In this document: positions 16,832-27,071 of the stretch, in pieces
Numbering within the stretch: the stretch's first letter is position 1
Layout of the letters: each line of letters begins with the position of its first letter
Assembly: GCF_002813775.1 (NCBI RefSeq)
Contig: NZ_CP020370.1
Span: forward strand, 4,365,501-4,429,500
Origin: Candidatus Thiodictyon syntrophicum
GTDB lineage: Bacteria > Pseudomonadota > Gammaproteobacteria > Chromatiales > Chromatiaceae
Length of the DNA stretch: 64,000 nt
Direction: 5' to 3'
The notes under the pieces: generated by a model
Databases searched by the model: none
Told to the model about the DNA's origin: nothing
The model's input: the letters and a program-made list of their open reading frames with translations, nothing else
Made by a program: the position numbers and the translations under genes

Positions 16832-17467
16832 TTAATACCCGGTCCGATTGAAAATGATGTGGTCCAGCAGTTCGATGCCGAGGATGGCGCCGGCGGCCTT
16901 GAGTTGCGCGGTAACGGCAGTATCGCCCGGTGACGGTTCAAGCCCGCCGCTCGGGTGATTGTGGGCGACGATGACCGCGGACGCGCGGTCGGCGAGTGCA
17001 TCGGCGAAGACCTCGCGCGGATGCACGGGACTGCGGTCGATCAGCCCGATCGACACCACCCGGATATTCAGGATCTCATTCGCGCCGTTGATGCTCGCAC
17101 AGAGGAAATGCTCCTGCTTGCGGTCGGCATACTGGTGGATGTGCGGCAACAGGTCGGCCGGGGTTTCGATCCTGGAACCCTCCGGTTTGATGCGCCGCCG
17201 GGCGAACTCGATGGCCGCGAGGATCAGGGTCGCCTTGGCATCACCCACACCCGCGAACTGCTGCAAGTCCTCTGCCCTTACGTCCAGTCCCTTCTGGTCG
17301 ATGAGCCGCGCCAGCTTGGCGGCCAGCGCCATCACGTCCAGGCCCGGCGTGCCCTGGCCGAGGAGCACGGCGAGTAGTTCCTGGTCACTCAATGCCCTGG
17401 CCCCCTTGCGTAGCAGTTTCTCGCGTGGACGCTCGGCCGGCGGGATCTCGTGGATGGTCTTGCCCAT
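16832..17467 (-). CDS. radC: RadC-like JAB-domain protein, C-terminus lost to a stop codon
   Basis: 211 aa. A helix-hairpin-helix-like N-terminus (RALSDQELLAVLLGQGTPG, LQQFAGVGDAKA) is followed by the JAB/MPN metalloprotease-like domain with E-x-H...HNHPSG and a late Asp. The frame ends at FNRTGY followed by TAA at 16832-16834, yet the same frame continues with SFLEAGTL and a second stop at 16805-16807, which is the normal RadC ending. A Tyr codon has therefore probably mutated to TAA, removing nine residues. The metal site is intact and activity may survive. RadC has no proven repair role and often travels with mobile DNA. It starts 4 bases after hsdR, as the last gene of the type I operon. 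Confidence 0.88.
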   Translation of the reverse strand: MGKTIHEIPPAERPREKLLRKGARALSDQELLAVLLGQGTPGLDVMALAAKLARLIDQKGLDVRAEDLQQFAGVGDAKATLILAAIEFARRRIKPEGSRIETPADLLPHIHQYADRKQEHFLCASINGANEILNIRVVSIGLIDRSPVHPREVFADALADRASAVIVAHNHPSGGLEPSPGDTAVTAQLKAAGAILGIELLDHIIFNRTGY

Positions 17468-20137
17468 GGCCTCAGGCCGCCAGGGACAAATGGGTCTGAA
17501 TGACCGTCATCGCCATGATATCGAAGATACCGCCGGTGTCGGTGTACTTTTGGTCGGTGAGTTCTTCGTAACGTCCGTGGGCGTTGTAGGCCGACTGGAT
17601 CTCGCCGTTAACCTGACCGCGATAGGCGCCTTCGAGATAGATGACATTCCCGCGGTGCGCCTGGACCGTGGTGCGGATCACCGGGTCGGCGATTTTTTCC
17701 TCCGTCACCTGTTTGATATAGAGCGCCTCCTCGTCCGTGATATCGAAGGTCGCGCGGATCTGCGCAATCACGTCCTGCACCGATACCTTGACCGGCACCG
17801 GGCCTGCACCACCCGCCCCTTTGCCCGACTTCAGCCTGACCGGCCCGCCGCTGGTCGTCACACCCTGATACTGCACCGCCGCCTTGGTGACCAGGGTGGC
17901 GCGAATCTGTTTCATCAGTTCCGAGACGGCCCCCGCCTTCACGAGTTGCGGGCCGACATACTCGGCAAAGGTGGCGAACTCACCCACCGCCGCCGGATAG
18001 CTGAAAAAGCAGGTGAGGAAATGGAAGTTCTTCACGAAGCGGGCCAGCAGGGCGACGAACGCCTTGCGCCCCTCCCACTCGGTGAGCCTCGCCTGGAAGC
18101 GGGTACGAAGGGAATTCACCTGGAATTGCACCTGCGCATCGGTCCCGCGCTCGATCAGGCTCAGCAGGTCGCCCGCGTCCTTCTGGGTGAAGACCCCCGC
18201 CGCGAGGATCTCAGCGTGCAGAATGAGGCAGGTTTGCTGATCCGGCTCCTGCGGCTCGAACGGCGTGCCGGTCCGATAACTGGCGAACACCGTCAGGATT
18301 TGCCTGGCGTTGTTGGTAAAATCCACGACCACCACGTCCCGCTTGCCCGGATGGCAGCGGTTCAGTCGCGAGACCGTCTGCACCGCGGTGCGCCCCAGCA
18401 CCGGCTTGTCGAGGAACATGCCGGCGAGCAGCGGCTGATCGAAACCGGTCTGGAACTTGCTCGCCACCACCATGAGCCGGTAGTCGTCACCCTCGAAGCG
18501 GTCCTCGATCAGCTCACCCGTCTGCAACCCATTCACCGCGTGCTCGCTGATGGCCGCGTTCGTCTCCGGGTGGACGAAGTCAGAGAAGGCATAGAGCACC
18601 TGGTAGCCGGCGCCGCGCTCCTTGAGCTTCTCTTTGATGATAGTGAAATACCGCAGCCCCGCCACCCTTGAGGCGGTGACGATCATCGCCTTGGCGCGTC
18701 CGCCGATGAGCGGCGCCACGTCCTTCTCGAAGAGGCGCAGCATCACCTCCGCCTTGTATTGGATCAGCCCGTCGTCCTGAAAGGCCAGGTTCTGCAGCGC
18801 CTTCAACACCACGCCCTTGGGGTAGAGCCGCTCCTCGTCCGGCGGCACCACGGGGCAATGCAGGTGATAGAGCGTCTTGTAGGAGATGATGCCGGCGGCC
18901 ACGTCCACGATGTAGCCCTCGGCGATGGCCTCCGCCTCGGTGTAGCGGTCGAAGGGCTTGCCGAACATGGAGACGGTCGCCGGTGCCGGCGTGGCGGTGA
19001 AGGCGACGAACAACTGATTGCAGTCGTGCTCGCGGATCACCCGGGCAATCCGCTCCTCGGGGTCCTCCTCGGGCGCCTCGCCGTCCGGCGCCCCCGGCGT
19101 GCGGAACGGCAGGCGGATGGCCGCGCCCAGTTGGCCCTCCTGCGAGCGGTGCGCCTCGTCGATCAGAAAGGCGACCCGCAGCGTCTTCAATGCCGGGTTG
19201 TTCTGGATCTCATCCAAGACCCAGGCAAACTTCTGCTGGGTGGTGACGATGATGGATTTACGCTCCTTGAGGAAGCGCGGCAGGTCATCGGCCTTCCGCA
19301 CGATGCCCACCACCGCCTGCAGGTGGGTGAACTTGTCCATGTCCTCGCGGATATTCGTATCGAGCGACTTGCGGTCCGTGAGGATGAAGGTGATATCCAC
19401 CAACTTCTCGTTGGTGCCGGCCTTGAACAGGCTGTGCAGCCGGTCGGCCAGCCAGCAGATGGAGACCGTCTTGCCGCCGCCGGCCGAATGCTCAGCCAGA
19501 TACTTCTTGCCGATATCGCCGGTCGCGGCGAAGTGGGCGCCGATGTCCTGCGCCACCCGCCGCACCAGACGGCTTTGGTGATAGCGCGGGAAGATGGTGC
19601 AGGCCGGCCGCGCCGGCCTGTCGTCCTCGGCTTCCCGCTCGGGGACGCGGATGAGGGAGAACGAAAGCGCCTCCAGCAGGTGCTCCTGCGACAGGACCTC
19701 GCGGTAGAGGTACGCGACCGGATACTCGTCGGCATCCGTCGGCGTATTGGTCAGCCCCATGTTGTGCCAGCGGAAGTTCTCTTCCTTGCGCGGGTCGGTG
19801 GCGGCCATCACGTCGCTGGTGTCGGCAGCGAGATAGAGGAAGGGATGCCGGAAGATCCTGTGACTGTGGTCGCGCTTGGTGAACTGGGCTACCGCGTCAT
19901 GCACGTTCTCATTGCGCTCATGCTTCAGCTCCAGCGCGACAATGGGCAGGCCGTTGAGGTAGATGACGAAATCGATTTCCTGGGTCGCGTCGCCGAAATA
20001 GAAGTGCGGGCGGAAGCTGATGCGGCTCTTGGCGTACTGGTCGGCGGCGGCGCTCGCCGCGGAGCGCGGCTTCGGATAGTAGAGGTGGAAATCCAGGCCG
20101 CGCACCTTGAGGCCCTGGCGGAAGAGCAACCACAGCG

Positions 20138-20146
20138 GCCGGTGCT
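20138..20146. repeat. Target-site duplication, copy 1
   Basis: GCCGGTGCT, identical to 22107-22115, immediately outside the insertion sequence. It comes from the hsdR codons around Glu-His-Arg. Confidence 0.95.
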
Positions 20147-22106
20147 TAGGGTGTTCAATATCTCACCTATATCGCAAATTAAATTCATGCAGTTTTCGTG
20201 TTTGACACAAAATCAATGAGAGCACGCCGACGCCGGGCCAGCATCGACGCACCGAGGTGCGTTGTCGCCCACTGCTCGACATCAATAGTACGCACCGATT
20301 CCATCGCCTCCTGAATCAACGGAGTCGCCAGGTCGGCGATGAAGGCAGGAATCGCAAGCACCAGCTTACCGATCTCCTTGAGCGGCCCCCTGGTGGTGAA
20401 GCATTTGTATTTCCCGAAGACCGATTCGATGATATCGGAGGAGGCCAGCCAGACACTATCAGTCGGGATCTTGGCGGATTCCAATGCGACCTTCGCGAGA
20501 ATCTGTTGGGTAAAGGCCGCCGCCCGTGGGGTGAGCGTTGACGGCGGTGGCAGCGTGGCCTGGAGTGATTCTTGGGAGCCCTGCTGAAGACCCGTGGATT
20601 TGAGATGCGACTGAATCAGCTTGGATTGCGCCATCATTTGCGCGTAATCCACCAGGTCATCCCGGTAGGACAGTAGCCAGGCAAAGCCGTCAAGGAAGCG
20701 ACTGTACCCGGCGTCCGCTTGCTGCCAGAACACATCGTCGAGCGTATCACTCTCGAGGTCTGAGTGTGTCTGCAGTGCCTGGCAAAAAGCCGCCCGGTCG
20801 GGATAGCGAATGCCGACGATGGCCCGCAATGGGTGCGCCCGGGCGGCGCCGAACCGCGCGCACAGGTGCTCCCATGCCGGCCACTTCAGGACGTATTGCG
20901 CGCGGATCGCGCTGAAGTCGCCGCGATCATGGTAGGCGAGGACGCGTTGTGCCCACCGCACATGGACATCCAGATTCATAAAACGCGCCTTGATGCGCTG
21001 CCGAGGCGGCAGCAAGAAGGCGAGATCGGTCTGCTGCAAGGACGACCACGCGCGGCGACAGTGCGCCAGCAAGGACTCCCAGCGCGCATCTCGGCCCATC
21101 TCGGCCTTGAGCCGCGTCGCAATAAGATGCGATATATCATAAGTATAGACGCAGGCAGTGGCGTGCTCCTGAAACAAGGCGATGCCCTTGTGCAGGTCGC
21201 TGCCGTGGTCGGCAACGATCTGGACTGGTGGACCGGTGCGTTGCGCAACGCGCCTGAGCACTTGTGCGACCCACGCTCCCGTGCTGTGTGTTGTGATCTC
21301 CACGGCCAGCACCTGCATGGCGCCGTGACACGGGCTGTAACCGCTCTGGGCCAGTGCACTCACCGGAATACCCAGGATGACGAGGCACTTGGACGCCCCC
21401 AAGGCGATCGTATGGTCGGCGACGTAGATCCAATCCGTGCGCCATTGCGGTTGGCGATTGAGAATCGCGAGACCGCAGCGATAGACCCAGTTGAGCACGG
21501 TGGTGTGGGCTGGCGCCGCCACCGGGAGTGACGCGCCGAACAGATTCAATACCCGCGCCACCCCGCGGCTGCCGAGCCCCGCGTGCAGATACAGCCGCAT
21601 GGTTAACTGCATGACCATGACCGAATAGTGATGGCCGACCGGCGGGGACAGCGCAAGGTGTGGTGGCTCATCCGCTGGTTCGTCATCCGCCGGCGCCGCG
21701 GCCTCTTCGGCTCCCGTTCGCGCACGCTCCGCCTTTAGCGCACGCGCCTTCCACTGCGCGCGGCTGTGCTCCAGATCCCGAATCTTGACCTCCGCGGCCC
21801 GCAGGCGCTGCTGCCGCTCCAACGCTTTCGCCTTCCAGGCATCACGTGATCGCTGGAACAGGTTGGCCAGACGGCTCGCTGGGCTCTTGAATGCATTCAT
21901 CACGTCGTGCGTGCTCCGGCAAGGCGGTCAGATCACCGCGCCAGTAGACTGATCAAGCGTTCGTCGTTTGTCAACGGCTTGGCATGAGAAAGTGGCGCAC
22001 GCGTCATCGTACTCCCCCAAGCACAGAACCGACCGCCGGGCCTTCCAGGCAACACGCTTCTTGCATCGACTTTTCGGCGCCTTTTTAGGTCAGATTGAAC
22101 ACCCTA
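20147..22106. mobile_element. Insertion sequence, 1,960 bp, intact
   Basis: Bounded by exact 13-bp terminal inverted repeats TAGGGTGTTCAAT (20147-20159) and ATTGAACACCCTA (22094-22106), with partial similarity continuing inward (CTCACCTA against CTGACCTA). A perfect 9-bp target duplication lies on both sides, so the insertion is recent. One transposase gene fills it, in the same orientation as hsdR. I cannot place it in a named IS family. Confidence 0.95.
20185..21903 (-). CDS. DDE-type transposase of the insertion sequence
   Basis: 572 aa. A coiled-coil-like, charged N-terminus (residues 15-75) leads into a catalytic region. YVADHTIALG (Asp about 163), IVADHGSDLHKG (Asp about 232) and SDIIESVFGKYK (Glu about 500) are good candidates for the DDE triad. 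A conserved-looking LALSPPVGHHYSVMVMQL precedes it. Similar proteins occur in sulfur bacteria as far as I recall, but the IS family name is not known to me. The gene appears intact, as expected for a recent insertion. Codon use is like the host. Confidence 0.9.
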   Translation of the reverse strand: MMNAFKSPASRLANLFQRSRDAWKAKALERQQRLRAAEVKIRDLEHSRAQWKARALKAERARTGAEEAAAPADDEPADEPPHLALSPPVGHHYSVMVMQLTMRLYLHAGLGSRGVARVLNLFGASLPVAAPAHTTVLNWVYRCGLAILNRQPQWRTDWIYVADHTIALGASKCLVILGIPVSALAQSGYSPCHGAMQVLAVEITTHSTGAWVAQVLRRVAQRTGPPVQIVADHGSDLHKGIALFQEHATACVYTYDISHLIATRLKAEMGRDARWESLLAHCRRAWSSLQQTDLAFLLPPRQRIKARFMNLDVHVRWAQRVLAYHDRGDFSAIRAQYVLKWPAWEHLCARFGAARAHPLRAIVGIRYPDRAAFCQALQTHSDLESDTLDDVFWQQADAGYSRFLDGFAWLLSYRDDLVDYAQMMAQSKLIQSHLKSTGLQQGSQESLQATLPPPSTLTPRAAAFTQQILAKVALESAKIPTDSVWLASSDIIESVFGKYKCFTTRGPLKEIGKLVLAIPAFIADLATPLIQEAMESVRTIDVEQWATTHLGASMLARRRRALIDFVSNTKTA

Positions 22107-22115
22107 GCCGGTGCT
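22107..22115. repeat. Target-site duplication, copy 2
   Basis: GCCGGTGCT, identical to 20138-20146, on the hsdR N-terminal side of the insertion sequence. Confidence 0.95.
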
Positions 22116-22351
22116 CCAGTTCCTTGCGCAGCGCCTTGAAGACCTCCTCCCGCGCGTCCGTGCCGTAATCATCCGTTAGCTTTTTGAGTTGGTCGGCCTG
22201 GGTGGCTTCGAGGAAGGCCCAGAGCTCGGCCTCGGCGATGAAGTGCTCGGTGTCCGTGATGTCCGACTGGTCCAGCACGGCATAGCGGTGCTCGCGGACC
22301 AGGTAATCGGCGATGTGCTGCTGAAAGGTCAGCTCCGGAGGCTTCCTCTTT

Positions 22352-23668
22352 CTAGCCATGGGCTTGGACCCGGTTGAGGTCGGCGTCCGTGATCCGCCGC
22401 TGGCCGGTGAAGCATTCGTGGATGAGGGACTTGCGGTAGGCGGTTAGGGTGGCGATTTGGGTTTCGATGCCGGTGACAATACGCTTTACCTCACCGAGAT
22501 TTTTCTTCAGGTAGGAGCAGATCGCCTCTTGTTCCGCCAGACAGGGTAACGGGATTGGAAACTCCCCAACCTTGGTCGCGTTCGTGGACGCCAGATTGGT
22601 TGTCTTCTTGCCCGTCGCCTCGAAGTAATCGCGCCCATAGCCCGAGGCGGTGAGATACGCGAGGAACATCGGCTTCAATTTATGCGGGAAACAGCGCACT
22701 GCGAAGATGTGGTTTTGGTGCAGACATCCCGGAATCTCTCCGTTCCATACATGGCCCCGGCCAAGTTTATCCAGGTCACCGCCTTCCGTCATCAAGACAT
22801 CACCGGCGCGAAGCTCCACACCCGAGGTCACACTGGCTGGAAGTTCGATTACGGAAACGTCGTTCAAGTCAAGATATCCATCCTGAACGTTCCCGACACG
22901 CAAGTATGGCCGCTCAATCAGCGGACCTTCGTATTGCTTGCCAAGGGTGAGGCCGCCCTGAATTGCAGCGATACGTTTGAGGCACACGAGTTTCCATCCG
23001 CTGGGAACCTGTGCCATCCAGGCGTTGCCGGTTGGTTCCAGCCCGACACCCTCGAAGATGCCTCGTGTCACCGCCCGTTGGATGATGGATTTGCGAAGAG
23101 CGTTGAGGGTTTCGAATTGGCGGCACTTGGCGGCGACCGCCGCGTCAATCGCCGCGCAACTCGCATCCAGATAGGCGGCGATACGCTGTTGCTCCGGCAG
23201 CGGCGGAAGCGAAACGATGAAGCACTGAAAATCCTTGTCGTCAACGGCTGGATAACCGACGCCTTTCGCGGTCGCCTCGAAGTATTGCCGTGCGCCGTCC
23301 GCCAGGAGTGAATAATAAGCAAATTTCGGTAAGAGCTTGTGCGCAACCGGTTGAACGACATTGAAGCCAGTGGAACAAACTAAGTCGCCCGGTGCATTTG
23401 CGATGAACGCGACCGCTTGCAGATTTGGCCTGACGGATGAAATCGTCGTGCACCCTTCACGTAAACGCCGCCGTGCCCGCGAGGGCGCATCCTCATAGCG
23501 AAGTCGTTAGATGGCCGACGGATCGACGATGCCGTGGTAATTCACATTCGAGATTTCGAGATAATCAAACTCGTAGTCCGCGTCCGTGTCGGCAGGTAAC
23601 GAAGCCATATTGACAGCCGACACATCCTTGAGTCGATCGAAGATCCAGTCTTTGGGTACCGCGTTCAC
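22352..23668 (-). pseudogene. hsdS: Type I restriction-modification specificity subunit, in-frame stop at codon 54
   Basis: One frame runs from GTG at 23668 (overlapping the upstream stop as GTGA) to 22352, 438 codons, the usual HsdS length. It holds two target-recognition domains. The first starts VPKDWIFDRLKDVS and ends with SSVRPNLQAVAFI and LPPLPEQQRIAAYLD. The second starts QVPSGWKLVCLKRIAAIQ and ends with LPCLAEQEAICSYLKK. The only defect is TAA at 23507-23509 between DPSAI and RLRYEDAP, where a Glu or Gln codon would be expected. No start codon is available in frame until a GTG at 23071, so at most the second half could be made. Base composition is lower in G+C than hsdM. Confidence 0.9.
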
Positions 23669-24846
23669 TTGCTGCCCTCCATTTCCACCCGTACCACGTC
23701 AGCGAGTTGTTTGGCAGTGGGCAACTTGCCATCCAATTCGCCCGGCAGCTTCGACTGCAATTCATAGACAGCGACACCGATGGGATTGCCCTTAGTACGC
23801 AGTGCATACTCGACCTCCACATCGTCCTTTTCCGCGCAGAGGATGATCCCGATCGAGGGCTGATCCCCAGGGCCGCGCTCCTTGTCGTTGAGCAGGTTGA
23901 GGTAGAAATCCATCTTCCCCGCGTGCTCCGGCTCAAAGGCGCCGACCTTGAGATCGAAGGCGACGAGCGATTTGAGGAAGCGATGGTAGAACAGCAAGTC
24001 GATGAAATACTCTTTCGTGCCCAGTGCGATGCGGTGTTGGCGCCCGATGAAGCAGAAGCCGTAACCGAGTTCGAGGAGGAAGGATTGCAGTCGGGAGATG
24101 AGGCGGTCCTCGAGTTCGCGCTCCTTCACGACGCGGCGCAGGCCAAGGAAATCGAGGCTGTAGGAACTCTTGAGCATCTCATCGGCCTGTTCCGCGAAGT
24201 GTTCCGGTAGGGCGAGCTCGAAATTGTGGGTCTTCTTCTCGGTCACTGCGCGCTCGAAGGCGCTGGCCTTGATCTGATTGAGCAGCACATTGCGCGACCA
24301 CCCGAAGCGGGCGGTGGCGCGCAGATACCAAAGGCGGGCGGCGGGGGCCTTGACCTTCTTGACGATCTCGACGTGGTGGCCCCAGGGGACCGCGGGCAGA
24401 ACTTCTTGAACAAGCTGTTCAAGAACTTCGGACGGCTGGAGCGGCACGCCGGAGCGGTCGCTCGGCAACCTGTTTGGAGTCGGCTGTCCGGGACCCACGC
24501 GCGTCGCTTCCGCAGTTTCTTGCACAAGCTGTTCAAGAAATCCAGCGGCAGAATATTCCGAATAGAACTGGCGCATCAGCCACAGATTATTGGCCGAGAA
24601 GCCTCTGATCCCGGGGAAGGCCCGCCGCAGATCCGCGGCGACCACTTCAACGACTGAGTCGCCCCAGCCGTGCGTCCTCTGCTTCTCCACGATCCCCCGG
24701 CCGATGTCCCAATAGAGCAGGATGGCGTTATGGGTCACGGCACGCGCGGCGGAAATGCGGGCACCGATGACCCGGGCCTTCAGTTCCTCGACAAACTGAC
24801 GGTAGTCGGCGCTGATGGCTAGGGTAGTGGCGGCAGACTCTTTCAT
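23665..24846 (-). CDS. PDDEXK nuclease-domain protein, DUF1016/YhcG family
   Basis: 393 aa. The N-terminal DUF1016 domain (ILLYWDIGRGIVEKQ, GFSANNLWLMRQFY) is joined to a C-terminal PD-(D/E)xK nuclease-like domain: FIDLLFYHR then LVAFDLKVGAFEPEHAGKM gives the D...D-x-K pattern near residues 285-310. The linker region 105-150 is Pro-rich and variable. YhcG-like genes often sit between hsdM and hsdS in type I systems and are thought to be accessory nucleases. Here it overlaps both neighbours by 4 bases. It appears intact in an otherwise broken system. Confidence 0.9.
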   Translation of the reverse strand: MKESAATTLAISADYRQFVEELKARVIGARISAARAVTHNAILLYWDIGRGIVEKQRTHGWGDSVVEVVAADLRRAFPGIRGFSANNLWLMRQFYSEYSAAGFLEQLVQETAEATRVGPGQPTPNRLPSDRSGVPLQPSEVLEQLVQEVLPAVPWGHHVEIVKKVKAPAARLWYLRATARFGWSRNVLLNQIKASAFERAVTEKKTHNFELALPEHFAEQADEMLKSSYSLDFLGLRRVVKERELEDRLISRLQSFLLELGYGFCFIGRQHRIALGTKEYFIDLLFYHRFLKSLVAFDLKVGAFEPEHAGKMDFYLNLLNDKERGPGDQPSIGIILCAEKDDVEVEYALRTKGNPIGVAVYELQSKLPGELDGKLPTAKQLADVVRVEMEGSK

Positions 24847-26840
24847 CGGGCAAGTCCCTCCAACATTTTCTCAGCCTCCTTCTCCAGCCGCCAGAACTCG
24901 GCCAGCAGGTCCTGCGCGGGCCTGGGCGGCTGATAGCGGTAGAAATATTTGTTCGGCAGGATCTCGTAGCCGAGGATGGGCTTGCCGTCCTTCCTCGTCT
25001 CCTCCCAGCGGATGATCGGCTTGGCGATCTCGCGCGTGAGAAAGGCGGCGATGTCCTCGCCGTGCGGGATGTATTCGTCGTCCTGCACATAGTGCCGGTG
25101 GGTCCACTCTACGGCCAGGGTCTCGTCGGCGCCGGCCAGGGCCTCCTTGAGCTTCCTGGCGGCGTTGTCCTTGGGCGTGACGGTGAACGCGACCGTCTTC
25201 TCCTCGCCCTGCACCTTCAACTGCACGCGAAAGCTCAGGTCGCTGGCGTGGAACTCCTGTTCCTTCTTGAGGTTCGCGGCACTGAAGGTCTTCAGGTAAG
25301 GCTCGGTGAGGACGGCCGGCTGGTCCCGCTCATCGGTCTGCCAGAAGACGACACTGACCTTATGATAGGCGAAGGCCTCGCGCGCGAAGACCTTGACCTG
25401 CTCATCGGCATAGCCCTCGGCCCAGCCGTCGCGATAGCGCGTCTCGATCCAGGCGCGGTGGGCATCCGTGATGCGGTTGCGTTTGTTGCCGAATGACTTG
25501 GGCTCCTTCTCGCACTGGCCGCGGGCGTCGATCAGCATCACGCGCCCCTGGTGGCTGGCCGGCTTGTCGTTGCGCAGCAGCCAGACGTAGGTGAAGATCC
25601 CCGTGTTGTAGAAGAGTTGGTCGGGCAGCATGACGATCGCGTCGAGCCAGTCGTGCTCCAGGATCCAGCGGCGGATATCACTCTCCCCGCTGCCGCAGTC
25701 GCCATTGGACAGCGGCGAGCCATTGAAGATGATCGCGATGCGGCTGCCGCCCTGCGCGACGGGCGCCATCTTGGCCAGCATGGTTTGCAGAAAGAGCAGG
25801 GCGCCGTCGTTCACACGCGGCATCCCGGCCTTATAGCGGGTCCGCTCCAACCTGCGGGCCTCCTTCTCATAACCGTCCTTCCCGCCCCAGGTAACGCCGA
25901 AGGGCGGATTGCTCAGCATCCGGTGGAAGCGCCACTTGGTCTCCGGCCACTGGTCGCCCGGCTCCCTGCTGTAGGGGTCGTCCGGGATCAGCGAGTTGCC
26001 GAGGCGGACCGTTGCCTGCCGGTCGTTCTTGATGAGCAGGTCGGCCTGGCAGACGGCGTAGTTGGTGGGTGAGAGTTCCTGCCCGTGAACGGTGACGAAT
26101 TGCTCGACCCGTGCCCTTTCATCCGGCGTCGCGGCGCGCTCCAACAGGTGCTCCTTCGCCACCGACAACATACCGCCCGTTCCGCTGGCGGGGTCGTAGA
26201 TCGAGAGGTGCCGGTCCGGGATGGGGATATCGAGCAACTCGACCATCAGGCGGATGACCTCGCGCGGCGTGAAGTGCTCCCCGGCCTCGTCACCGCTCTG
26301 CTCCGAGAAGCGCCGCAGCAGTTCCTCGTAGATGTAGCCCATCTCTAGCCCGGAGAGTTCGCCGGGGCCCAGCGCAAGTTCCTTGTACTGGTTGAGGATC
26401 GGCGCCAACCGGTTGTACTTCACCATCAGGCCGATGGTGGCGCGATAATTGAAGTGCTCGATGATATCCTCGACGTTACGCGAGAAGCCGTTGATGTAGG
26501 CACGGAAGTTGTCCTCCAGCAGCGCGTGATCCTCCTCGTAGACCGAGCGTAGCGTCCAGTCGGTGCGATTGGAGAACGGGCATTGCTGGGGGTTCAGTTC
26601 CAACCCCTTGACCCACTTGGCAACCTCTTTCTCGGTCAGGGTGGGGCGATTCTTCAGCACCTCGGCGGCCTTCTGCGCCCGCCAGTCGATCAGCACGCAC
26701 TCCAGCCGGCGGATGACGATGATGGGCAGGATGACGCTCTGGTATTCGTAGGATCTGAACTTGCCGCGCAGGCGCTCGGCGGATTTCCAGATGTCGGAGG
26801 CGAGATTGTCGAGCTTGGGTTTGTTGAGAGACAGGGTCAT
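24843..26840 (-). CDS. hsdM: Type I restriction-modification DNA methyltransferase subunit
   Basis: 665 aa. The N-terminal helical HsdM_N domain (WKSAERLRGKFRSYEYQ) is followed by the N6-adenine methyltransferase. The SAM-binding motif I is DPASGTGGML (about residue 217) and the catalytic motif is SNPPFG (about residue 317). A long C-terminal region (470-665) would contact HsdS. With M2S architecture it would methylate adenine at a bipartite target, but it depends on HsdS, which is broken here. First gene of the operon. Its start at 26840 lies next to a dispersed GCAAATGAACGCAAAT repeat. Confidence 0.95.
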   Translation of the reverse strand: MTLSLNKPKLDNLASDIWKSAERLRGKFRSYEYQSVILPIIVIRRLECVLIDWRAQKAAEVLKNRPTLTEKEVAKWVKGLELNPQQCPFSNRTDWTLRSVYEEDHALLEDNFRAYINGFSRNVEDIIEHFNYRATIGLMVKYNRLAPILNQYKELALGPGELSGLEMGYIYEELLRRFSEQSGDEAGEHFTPREVIRLMVELLDIPIPDRHLSIYDPASGTGGMLSVAKEHLLERAATPDERARVEQFVTVHGQELSPTNYAVCQADLLIKNDRQATVRLGNSLIPDDPYSREPGDQWPETKWRFHRMLSNPPFGVTWGGKDGYEKEARRLERTRYKAGMPRVNDGALLFLQTMLAKMAPVAQGGSRIAIIFNGSPLSNGDCGSGESDIRRWILEHDWLDAIVMLPDQLFYNTGIFTYVWLLRNDKPASHQGRVMLIDARGQCEKEPKSFGNKRNRITDAHRAWIETRYRDGWAEGYADEQVKVFAREAFAYHKVSVVFWQTDERDQPAVLTEPYLKTFSAANLKKEQEFHASDLSFRVQLKVQGEEKTVAFTVTPKDNAARKLKEALAGADETLAVEWTHRHYVQDDEYIPHGEDIAAFLTREIAKPIIRWEETRKDGKPILGYEILPNKYFYRYQPPRPAQDLLAEFWRLEKEAEKMLEGLAR

Positions 26841-26900
26841 GTGGATCGGGAATCAGTGACGGATAACGACGGATCGGACGACTATCCCAAAAAGAGTATT

Positions 26901-27035
26901 TGGCCGCAAATGAACGCAAATAAGCGCAAATAAGCCCGCTGGTTTAGCATCATCACCGTCGTCACCCGGACGGCGAACATGCAGAAAAGGCCAAGTCTCT
27001 GATTATTTGCGTCCATTTGCGTTCATTTGCGGCTA
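26901..27035. repeat. Inverted repeat, GCAAATGAACGCAAAT type
   Basis: 26901-26933 and 27003-27035 are near-perfect reverse complements over 33 bp with about four mismatches, 69 bases apart, between hsdM and the glutaminase gene. The unit resembles a dispersed intergenic repeat. It could fold into a long hairpin downstream-upstream of both genes, but no T-run follows. Confidence 0.75.
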
Positions 27036-27071
27036 AACCGCTTTTTGTGGACCATCGGCCGGACTGATGAT

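Larger units (their letters stand above)
17472..22359 (-). pseudogene. hsdR: Type I restriction enzyme R subunit, split by an insertion sequence
   Basis: The N-terminal 84 codons lie at 22107-22359 and the rest at 17472-20137. Removing the insertion sequence and one copy of its 9-bp duplication gives an unbroken frame of 972 aa joining ELEH to RPLWLLFRQG. The nuclease site is EIDFVIY..ALELKHE, Walker A is AGGGKT, followed by IDEAHR and TATPAPAT of the helicase motor. The upstream hsdS stop overlaps its ATG by 8 bases. The large downstream fragment has its own TTG at 20129, but loss of the first 90 residues should disable the nuclease fold. The subunit would cut DNA after translocation. Confidence 0.93.

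Noticed and set aside
18759-20219. 486-aa open frame opposite hsdR
   Set aside because: Antisense shadow of a gene with clear nuclease and helicase motifs; it also runs across the insertion sequence border.
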